Below are positions 55,924 to 64,000 of a DNA stretch of 64,000 nucleotides, in pieces. This DNA comes from Vibrio sagamiensis NBRC 104589 (GTDB taxonomy: Bacteria > Pseudomonadota > Gammaproteobacteria > Enterobacterales > Vibrionaceae): the NCBI RefSeq assembly GCF_007990935.1, contig NZ_BJXJ01000003.1, forward strand, positions 62,001-126,000, given 5' to 3'. The notes under the pieces were generated by a model, which was not told where the DNA came from, made no database searches, and saw only the letters and a list, made by a program, of their open reading frames with translations. Each line of letters starts with the position of its first letter. The first letter of the stretch is position 1. The translations under genes and the position numbers were made by a program.

Positions 55924-56937
55924 ATGGCAACCATCAAGGATGTCGCTCGTGAAGCTGGGGTGTCGATTGCCACTGTCTCGCGGGTGATCAATAAGTCACC
56001 AAAAGCAAGTAAACAGTCTATTGAAGCGGTGACTAACGCAATGAAACAGTTAGGTTATCGCCCCAATGCGGCCGCTAAAGCGTTAGTACGACAAAATACC
56101 GATACCATAGGTGTATTAGTGGGGGACGTATCTGATCCTTTCTTTGGTACTTTGGTTAAAGCTGTCGATGTTGTCGCTCATCAACATGGTAAGCATATTT
56201 TGATCGGTAACGGTTATCACAATGCTGACGATGAACGACGTGCCATTGAACATTTGATCAATAGTCGTTGTGATGCGTTAGTGATCCACGCTAAAGCACT
56301 GACTGACGAAGAGCTGATTAACTATGCTAACGAAGTGAAAGGTTTAGTGATCATTAACCGTCATATCCCTGCTATTGCTGAGCGCTGTATCTCGCTTGAT
56401 AACCATAAAGGTGCGTATTTAGCGACCGAATATTTGATCCGTCACGGTCATCGTCATATTGCGTGTATTGCCTCTAACCATGATATTGAAGATGCCAATG
56501 AACGTGTACAAGGCTATTTGGATGCGTTAGCGGATAATAATATTAGTTTATCAGCAAGCTATATTGAAAAAGCGACTCCAGATAGTGATGGTGGCGAAAC
56601 GGCGATGATAAATCTGATCACCAAATCATTACCGATGACAGCGTTGGTGGCTTACAACGATTATATGGCAGCTGGCGCATTAGCAGTGTTACAAGAAAAT
56701 GGTATTCAATCACCGCAGAAGATGTCGCTGGTGGGTTTTGATGACGGCTTAATTGCCCGCTATACCACTCCAGGGTTAACAACGGTTCGTTACCCAATTC
56801 AGATGATGGCAGAAAAGGCCGCTAATCTTGCATTAGCCTTGTCAGAGGAGCAGGTGGTTGATACTGAAGAGATGCGTTTTTCTCCAACTTTAGTGCGTCG
56901 AGGCTCAGTTGAGCGCTTAGCCTCTGAGCAGTACTGA
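55924..56937 (+). CDS. galR: LacI-family repressor, GalR/GalS-like
   Basis: The 337-residue protein has an N-terminal helix-turn-helix (MATIKDVAREAGVSIATVSR) with hinge helix NAAAKALVRQ, and a periplasmic-binding-protein-like core. GalR/GalS features include IGVLVGDVSDPFFGTLVKAV and the C-terminal LVGFDDGLIARYTTPGLTTV. Its position facing galM of the convergent gal operon and GalR-type operators in the region support repression of galETKM by galactose. GalS, its paralogue, cannot be excluded from the sequence. ATG follows AGAGAG. Confidence 0.85.
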   Translation: MATIKDVAREAGVSIATVSRVINKSPKASKQSIEAVTNAMKQLGYRPNAAAKALVRQNTDTIGVLVGDVSDPFFGTLVKAVDVVAHQHGKHILIGNGYHNADDERRAIEHLINSRCDALVIHAKALTDEELINYANEVKGLVIINRHIPAIAERCISLDNHKGAYLATEYLIRHGHRHIACIASNHDIEDANERVQGYLDALADNNISLSASYIEKATPDSDGGETAMINLITKSLPMTALVAYNDYMAAGALAVLQENGIQSPQKMSLVGFDDGLIARYTTPGLTTVRYPIQMMAEKAANLALALSEEQVVDTEEMRFSPTLVRRGSVERLASEQY

Positions 56938-56950
56938 ACAGATTGATATA

Positions 56951-56977
56951 ACAAAGCCGACATGATGTCGGCTTTGT
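56951..56977. terminator. Bidirectional terminator between galR-like gene and galM
   Basis: ACAAAGCCGAC and GTCGGCTTTGT form an 11-bp stem around ATGAT, between convergent genes. The T content after it is modest. Confidence 0.7.
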
Positions 56978-57012
56978 TGTTTGATGGATGCGAAATATAC
57001 ACTTGATGTATC

Positions 57013-58074
57013 TTATTTATAATCAAACGTATATGTTGTGAAATAATTATATTGTTCATTAGGCTTCAGCAAACAACTAACCTGTTCCCATTCTGGGTGG
57101 TTAGGTGAATCTGGTAAAAACTGGGTTTCTAACGCCAGCCCTGCGTAATCTTGATATTGCTTGCCATCACAAGCAGGAGTACCCGCTAACCAATTTCCGC
57201 CATATAGTTGCACTGCTGGTTTATTGGTTTTTACTGTCATGGTGACTTTGCTATCAGGGGAAATTACTTCAGCAATAATCTCATCAGGCTTTCTTGTTGG
57301 GTTTAGCACAAAGCTATGATCGTAACCTTTAGCTTGCTGCTGTTGTTCCTCAGCTAGTAAGTCCTTACTTAGTGTTTTACTTGTTCGGAAATCAAAGCTG
57401 GTATTTTCAACAGGTTGTGGCTTGTCGAGTGGTATACCAAGGCTATTGGTCGGCAAATAATAGTCAGCATTAATACGTACTGTATGTGAGCGATTATCAC
57501 CGTCCCAGCTCGCCCCTTGTAGATTAAAGTAACCGTGATTAGTTAAATTAACGGGTGTGGTTTTATCGGTATCAGCAAGGTAGTGAATGGTCACTTCATT
57601 GTTATCGGTTAAGGTATAACGCACCGCAACATTTAGAGTACCAGGAAAGCCCTGATCACCATCTTCAGAGACTAAACTAAATAAAACGCTATCTTGGCTT
57701 TGCGCTACGATTTGCCAGCGACGTTGGTTAAAGCCATTTTCACCACCGTGAAGGCAATTACCATGTTGATTGGTTGATACTTGGTATGCTTGACCATCAA
57801 TACTGAAGCGACCATTGGCAATGCGGTTAGCATATCGACCAACAGTTACACCCATGTAGCTTTGTTGGGCATAAAAATCAGCAAGGTTATCGACGCCTAA
57901 TAACACTTCTCGTTGTTCGCTGCTGCTAAGGGGAAGGCAACAACTTAACCAAGTAGCACCAATGTCCATCAGCACGATACGCATTCCATGGCTATTGGTG
58001 AGTTCAATGACATTAGCTGGCTTGCCATCGTAGGCGAGCTGCTGAGTCATAGCGTGCATGAGTGGGCTTTGCAT
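57013..58074 (-). CDS. galM: Galactose mutarotase (aldose 1-epimerase)
   Basis: GalM interconverts alpha- and beta-galactose, needed because GalK uses the alpha anomer. The 353 residues include NRIANGRFSIDGQAYQVSTN, HGGENGFNQRRW with a catalytic His, LTNHGYFNLQG with the second His, and ALETQFLPDSPNHPEW with the catalytic Glu. It is the last gene of galETKM on this strand and lies 40 bases after galK. Confidence 0.95.
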   Translation of the reverse strand: MQSPLMHAMTQQLAYDGKPANVIELTNSHGMRIVLMDIGATWLSCCLPLSSSEQREVLLGVDNLADFYAQQSYMGVTVGRYANRIANGRFSIDGQAYQVSTNQHGNCLHGGENGFNQRRWQIVAQSQDSVLFSLVSEDGDQGFPGTLNVAVRYTLTDNNEVTIHYLADTDKTTPVNLTNHGYFNLQGASWDGDNRSHTVRINADYYLPTNSLGIPLDKPQPVENTSFDFRTSKTLSKDLLAEEQQQQAKGYDHSFVLNPTRKPDEIIAEVISPDSKVTMTVKTNKPAVQLYGGNWLAGTPACDGKQYQDYAGLALETQFLPDSPNHPEWEQVSCLLKPNEQYNYFTTYTFDYK

Positions 58075-58114
58075 TGGTGCTCCTTACCTGTTTATTGGTT
58101 AGTGACTGAATGAA

Positions 58115-59269
58115 TTAAGCAATTTTGCCTGCGCCATCTTTAGCTTGGCAGACGTAAATAGACTCTTTTAGCCCTGTTGCAGCTTGGTATTTCGCTTCAA
58201 CGGCTGCTTTTACATCATCCACTAATGTTGGTGGGACGAGTGCGACAATACAGCCACCAAAGCCGCCGCCTGTCATACGTACACCGCCTTGCTCACCAAT
58301 CACGTCTTTAACGATTTCAACAAGGGTATCGACTTCAAATACCGTGATTTCAAAATCATCGCGCATAGAAGCATGAGATTGTGCCATTAGCTCACCCATA
58401 CGCTTCATATCATGATTACGTAGAGCTGTCGCTGCTTCAATGGTACGATCGTTTTCAGTGATCACATGGCGAGCACGTTTTGCTACTAATTCATCTAACT
58501 CATGCGCATTAGCATTAAATTGCTCAATGGTGACATCACGCAGTGCTTTGACGCCAAAGATACGTGCAGCCTCTTCACATTGCTGACGACGGGTATTGTA
58601 TTCGCTATCTATTAAGCCACGTTTTTTATTGGAGTTGATGATCACAACTGCCATGTCTGCAGGCATGGATACCGCTTGGGTTTCTAGGCTACGGCAATCT
58701 AATAACATCGCATGATTTTCACGACCTTCGGCAGAGATCATTTGATCCATGATGCCGCAGTTACAGCCCACGAATTGGTTTTCAGCTTGCTGACCATTTA
58801 AGGCGATTTCTGCTTGGCTGATCTCAAGGTTATAAAGCACCTTAAAGGTTTGACCAATCACCACTTCCAGCGCTGCAGATGAGCTTAATCCTGCACCTTG
58901 CGGAACGTTACCTGTTACTGCGATATCAGCACCTGTAAAAGTAAAACCACGTTCAAATAAACATTTCACTACGCCACGAATGTAGTTTGCCCACATCTTA
59001 TCTTGTTGGAATTCGATAGGTTGGGTGAGATCAAACTCATCGGTAGCGTTGTCATAATCAACCGATACCACACGGATGATATTGTCAGTACGAGGTGCAG
59101 CAGCAACAACAGTTTGGTAGTTAATAGCACAAGGTAAAACGAAGCCATCGTTGTAGTCGGTATGCTCGCCAATCAGGTTTACACGACCCGGTGCTTGAAT
59201 AAGGTGGCTTGGTTGGTAGCCTAATACTGTGGTGAAGGCGTGTTTAACGTTTGAAATTAGATCTGACAT
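58115..59269 (-). CDS. galK: Galactokinase
   Basis: GalK phosphorylates alpha-D-galactose to galactose-1-phosphate. The 384-residue GHMP kinase has the galactokinase signature [19 protein letters not shown] near residue 30, the ATP loop [17 protein letters not shown] near residue 125, and the third motif [14 protein letters not shown] near residue 340. Length is typical (382 in E. coli). Confidence 0.97.
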   Translation of the reverse strand: MSDLISNVKHAFTTVLGYQPSHLIQAPGRVNLIGEHTDYNDGFVLPCAINYQTVVAAAPRTDNIIRVVSVDYDNATDEFDLTQPIEFQQDKMWANYIRGVVKCLFERGFTFTGADIAVTGNVPQGAGLSSSAALEVVIGQTFKVLYNLEISQAEIALNGQQAENQFVGCNCGIMDQMISAEGRENHAMLLDCRSLETQAVSMPADMAVVIINSNKKRGLIDSEYNTRRQQCEEAARIFGVKALRDVTIEQFNANAHELDELVAKRARHVITENDRTIEAATALRNHDMKRMGELMAQSHASMRDDFEITVFEVDTLVEIVKDVIGEQGGVRMTGGGFGGCIVALVPPTLVDDVKAAVEAKYQAATGLKESIYVCQAKDGAGKIA

Positions 59270-59298
59270 AAAAAACTCTCACAAAATAGGGTAACTCA

Positions 59299-59320
59299 TG
59301 CCGCTGTTATATCAGCGGCA
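59299..59320 (-). promoter_or_regulatory. Intercistronic hairpin between galT and galK
   Basis: TGCCGCTG and CAGCGGCA form a perfect 8-bp stem around TTATAT in the 71-base gap. It may shape mRNA processing or give uneven expression along the operon. Confidence 0.5.
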
Positions 59321-59340
59321 CAATGTAATTAAGCAATAAC

Positions 59341-60396
59341 TTATTGTTGTTCTTTGTAGTGAACATCACTGAGATCACGTAGGCGTTGTGCTGCTTGCTC
59401 GGCGGTTAAATCACGTTGGCTCTCGGCTAGCATTTCATAGCCGACCATGAATTTACGCACAGACGCACTACGTAGTAATGGCGGATAAAACAGCGCATGT
59501 AATTGCCAATGGTCAATGTCAGTGCCTTGCTCAAAAAAAGGTGCGTAATGCCAGCCCATTGAGTAAGGGAAAGAGCATTGGAATAGATTGTCGTAACGGC
59601 TTGTCAGCTTTTTAATCGCTACTGCTAAATCGTCACGTAGCGCATCGGTGAGTTCATTCATACGGCGGATATGCGTTTTTGGTAGAAGCATGGTTTCGAA
59701 TGGCCATGCAGCCCAATAAGGCACTAGCGCCACCCAATGTTCGGTTTCAACCACAATGCGCGAACCGTCTTTTAGCTCAGCTTCAACGTAATCGACCAAT
59801 AGGTTGCGACCATTTTCTTGGTAGTACACCTTTAGGTTGTGTTCTTTACGTTCGATTTCATTCGGTAAAAAGCTATTAGCCCAAATTTGACCATGTGGAT
59901 GCGGTTGTGAGCAGCCCATGGTTTCGCCTTTGTTCTCAAAAGCTTGTACCCAAATGTAATCTTTACCTAGTTCTTCAATTTGATCGTTCCAGGTATCAAT
60001 CACGCCGCGAATTTTTTCAACGGGTAGTTCAGGTAAGGTTTTGCTGTGATCGGGAGAAAAACAGATCACACGGCTTAAACCACGAACCCCTTGGGTTTTA
60101 AATAGCGGATTAGTCGATTTTGGCGCTTCTGGTGAATCCATCATTAACGCTGCAAAATCATTACTAAACACATACGTGCCTTGGTAATCAGGGTTTTTAT
60201 CGCCAGAAATACGCTCGTTCGTTGGGCAAAGGAGACACTGCTCGTCATAGCTTGGTAGTTGCTCGGTTGATGGCTTTTCATCTTGACCACTCCAAGGACG
60301 TTTAGCACGGTGTGGCGAGACTAAAATCCATTGACCCGTCAGTGGGTTATAACGGCGATGTGGATGATCAACAGGGTTAAATTCAACTGCAGACAT
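59341..60396 (-). CDS. galT: Galactose-1-phosphate uridylyltransferase
   Basis: GalT exchanges UMP between UDP-glucose and galactose-1-phosphate. The 351 residues include the active-site HPH triad in [15 protein letters not shown] near residue 165 and the zinc-site Cys pair in [10 protein letters not shown] near residue 55. The C-terminal [19 protein letters not shown] also has metal-binding His. It lies 17 bases after galE. Confidence 0.97.
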   Translation of the reverse strand: MSAVEFNPVDHPHRRYNPLTGQWILVSPHRAKRPWSGQDEKPSTEQLPSYDEQCLLCPTNERISGDKNPDYQGTYVFSNDFAALMMDSPEAPKSTNPLFKTQGVRGLSRVICFSPDHSKTLPELPVEKIRGVIDTWNDQIEELGKDYIWVQAFENKGETMGCSQPHPHGQIWANSFLPNEIERKEHNLKVYYQENGRNLLVDYVEAELKDGSRIVVETEHWVALVPYWAAWPFETMLLPKTHIRRMNELTDALRDDLAVAIKKLTSRYDNLFQCSFPYSMGWHYAPFFEQGTDIDHWQLHALFYPPLLRSASVRKFMVGYEMLAESQRDLTAEQAAQRLRDLSDVHYKEQQ

Positions 60397-60413
60397 GTGT
60401 TTTACTCTCTTAA

Positions 60414-61424
60414 TTAATAACCGTTAGGATTGTTTGATTGCCAGTTCCAGGTATCGACTGTCATCTCTTTTACACTGCGCGTCGCTTTCCAAAGGAGATC
60501 ACGTTCAGCTTTGTCTGTGCTTGCCCAACACTCTGCAATATCACCAGCACGACGAGGGCAAATGATGTAAGGCACTTGATTGCCACATGCTTTAGCAAAT
60601 GCGTCGACCATTTCTAATACGCTAGAGCCTGTACCTGTGCCGAGGTTGTAGATATGTAATCCTGCTTTTTCACGAAGAACATTGAGTGCTGCGATGTGAC
60701 CATCTGCCAGATCCATGACGTGAATGTAGTCGCGAACACCTGTGCCATCTGGGGTTGGGTAATCGTTGCCAAAAATAGATAACCGATCACGGCGACCAAT
60801 CGCCACTTGAGCAATAAATGGCATTAAGTTATTAGGGATCCCTTGTGGATCTTCACCCATAGTGCCGGAAGAGTGCGCGCCTACTGGGTTGAAGTAACGT
60901 AGTAGGGTAATGCTCCAATCGTTTTCAGCATGGAACAGATCCTTAAAGCACTCTTCCACCATGTATTTGCTACGACCATAAGGGTTGGTGGTTGCTCCTG
61001 TTGGTGAGTCTTCGGTGATGGGTACCATTTCAGGATCGCCATATACGGTCGCTGATGAGCTAAAGACAATGCTTTTCACGCCAGCTTTTCGCATCGCGCG
61101 AGCCAACACTAAAGAGCCATTAACATTGTTGTCGTAGTATTCCAGTGGTTTTTCGACCGACTCCCCCACAGCCTTTAAGCCAGCAAAGTGGATCACCGCT
61201 TTAATATCGTGTTTGGCAAAGACGCTATCGAGAAACACTTCATCTTGGACGTTACCTTGGTGAAACACTGGCATTAAGCCCGTTAATGCTTCGATACGTG
61301 CCAATACACCGATTTTGGCATTGGATAAGTTATCGATAATGACAGGAGTGATCCCTGCTTGGATCATTTGTACGCATGTGTGGCTGCCGATGTATCCCAT
61401 GCCGCCGGTGACTAAAACTTCCAC
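60414..61424 (-). CDS. galE: UDP-glucose 4-epimerase
   Basis: GalE interconverts UDP-galactose and UDP-glucose and closes the Leloir cycle. The 336-residue SDR protein has the NAD motif GGMGYIGSH at the N-terminus, the catalytic Ser region [10 protein letters not shown], and YGRSKY with the catalytic Tyr and Lys. It is the first gene of galETKM and has a LacI/GalR-type palindrome about 115 bases upstream. Confidence 0.97.
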   Translation of the reverse strand: MEVLVTGGMGYIGSHTCVQMIQAGITPVIIDNLSNAKIGVLARIEALTGLMPVFHQGNVQDEVFLDSVFAKHDIKAVIHFAGLKAVGESVEKPLEYYDNNVNGSLVLARAMRKAGVKSIVFSSSATVYGDPEMVPITEDSPTGATTNPYGRSKYMVEECFKDLFHAENDWSITLLRYFNPVGAHSSGTMGEDPQGIPNNLMPFIAQVAIGRRDRLSIFGNDYPTPDGTGVRDYIHVMDLADGHIAALNVLREKAGLHIYNLGTGTGSSVLEMVDAFAKACGNQVPYIICPRRAGDIAECWASTDKAERDLLWKATRSVKEMTVDTWNWQSNNPNGY

Positions 61425-61538
61425 TATTTTCGCCTCTGCTTAATTTGGGGAGAGGAGATCCGCGTATTGCGTATCTCGACCTTCTGTAAAAAAGTCTACC
61501 AATGAAGTGAACTAACGATCTGTGACTGACTCATCAGT

Positions 61539-61554
61539 TTGTAAACGTTTACAT
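61539..61554. promoter_or_regulatory. GalR/LacI-type operator upstream of galE
   Basis: TTGTAAACGTTTACAT contains the perfect 14-base palindrome TGTAAACGTTTACA and matches the gal operator consensus except at the two outermost positions. It lies about 115 bases from the galE start and about 220 from the ebgR-like start. The rest of the 349-base gap is AT-rich. Confidence 0.75.
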
Positions 61555-61669
61555 TTGGTTTGTGAAATGCGGGCAGAGAAAAATAGAATGAATATATATA
61601 ACTATCTGAATAATTGAGCTATGTGTGATTTTTGATAAACTTTATTAAATTCCAGCGTAATGTAACAAT

Positions 61670-61682
61670 TTTTACTAAAATC
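61670..61682. promoter_or_regulatory. 13-mer before ebgR, shared with the ebgA upstream region
   Basis: TTTTACTAAAATC occurs here, about 90 bases before ebgR, and again at 62960-62972 before ebgA, where it is half of a larger palindrome. A shared EbgR binding element is a reasonable guess. Confidence 0.4.
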
Positions 61683-61746
61683 TTCAGACACAATATAAAA
61701 CCGTAATAAAAAGTGTTATTTTCAACTTATCTCACTCGGATAGTGA

Positions 61747-62757
<1,011 letters not shown>

Positions 62758-62775
62758 CATCAATGAAGTATTTAT

Positions 62776-62805
62776 AAGGCACTGTTTTGGCAGTGCCTTT
62801 TTATT
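62776..62805 (+). terminator. Intrinsic terminator after ebgR-like gene
   Basis: AAGGCACTG and CAGTGCCTT form a 9-bp stem around TTTTGG, followed by a run of T. It separates ebgR from ebgA so that they have their own promoters. Confidence 0.87.
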
Positions 62806-62924
62806 TTCTGTGAAAAGTGTTGCGTTATCTACATTATTTCTTTCTTTTATTTTAACTTCTATTTCTTCTTTTAAGCCGATCACAAGCTTGGTTTAAATCC
62901 TCTCTTAAAATGTGATTCTCTTAA

Positions 62925-62940
62925 TGTAAAACGTTTTCAC
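62925..62940. promoter_or_regulatory. LacI/GalR-like operator half upstream of ebgA
   Basis: TGTAAAACGTTTTCAC has a perfect AAAACGTTTT core, and its right half matches GNTTNCAC. It could bind GalR or EbgR and lies about 110 bases before ebgA. Confidence 0.45.
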
Positions 62941-62948
62941 TTATTCTC

Positions 62949-62969
62949 TTTAGTAAAAGTTTTACTAAA
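62949..62969. promoter_or_regulatory. Perfect palindrome upstream of ebgA
   Basis: TTTAGTAAAA and TTTTACTAAA flank a central G, giving a 21-base palindrome about 80 bases before the ebgA start. It is a candidate EbgR operator. Confidence 0.55.
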
Positions 62970-63033
62970 ATCCCTTCCGGCAGATTCATCGTCATTATTA
63001 CGATTGAACACAGTTTAAAAAACGTCGGTTTGA

Positions 63034-64000
<967 letters not shown>

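Overview
The window looks like a piece of a Vibrionaceae main chromosome, most likely Vibrio. The evidence is the conserved gammaproteobacterial gene order (yfcL end, mnmC, fabB, pdxB, asd, a fimV/hubP polar-hub gene, truA, accD, folC, dedD, cvpA, purF, then an rssB-like regulator, apt, dnaX, ybaB, recR), a GlyGly-CTERM trypsin-like protease of the kind found in vibrios, and the moderate-to-low GC content. No tRNA, rRNA, CRISPR array or intact insertion sequence was seen.

Region by region. 1-23 kb is housekeeping: tRNA wobble modification (mnmC), fatty acid synthesis (fabB, accD), PLP and aspartate-family synthesis (pdxB, asd overlapping by ATGA), polar organisation (fimV), folate, cell division and purine synthesis. 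A near-perfect PurR box lies before cvpA-purF, and dnaX carries the E. coli-type A AAA AAG frameshift signal with a -1 stop one codon later. 23-24 kb has two divergent Cys-cluster proteins. 24-30 kb is an AT-rich accessory stretch: a soluble PAS-PAS chemoreceptor, several exported proteins (an unknown protein, a periplasmic-type chorismate mutase, a GlyGly-CTERM serine protease) and decayed gene fragments.

29.4-34.3 kb is the least familiar part: a minus-strand cluster of three exported proteins (a Tat-type carotenoid-oxygenase-like protein, an FAD-dependent aldonolactone-oxidase-like protein with a Cys-rich tail, and an unknown beta-rich protein). A 7-bp microsatellite lies upstream of the first gene and a 9-bp microsatellite upstream of the second. 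34.5-38.5 kb holds a membrane protein, sodC and ahpC-ahpF; a match to the full OxyR site lies before ahpC. 38.8-45.1 kb is a small amine or amino-sulfonate locus: AGCS-type Na+ symporter, MocR/TauR-type regulator, class III aminotransferase resembling taurine-pyruvate aminotransferase, and an aldehyde dehydrogenase. 45-55 kb mixes unknown exported proteins, an LtaS-like phosphotransferase, a GlsB/YeaQ protein, gadB, an MscS channel, a LysO-type exporter and a frameshifted remnant of an APC permease (possibly a lost partner of gadB).

55.4-64 kb is sugar metabolism: ygjH, a GalR-like repressor, galETKM on the minus strand, an EbgR-like repressor and the start of ebgA (beta-galactosidase, running off the window). 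GalR/LacI-type palindromes lie before ygjH, galE and ebgA. Together these genes suggest cleavage of a beta-galactoside and Leloir-pathway use of the galactose.
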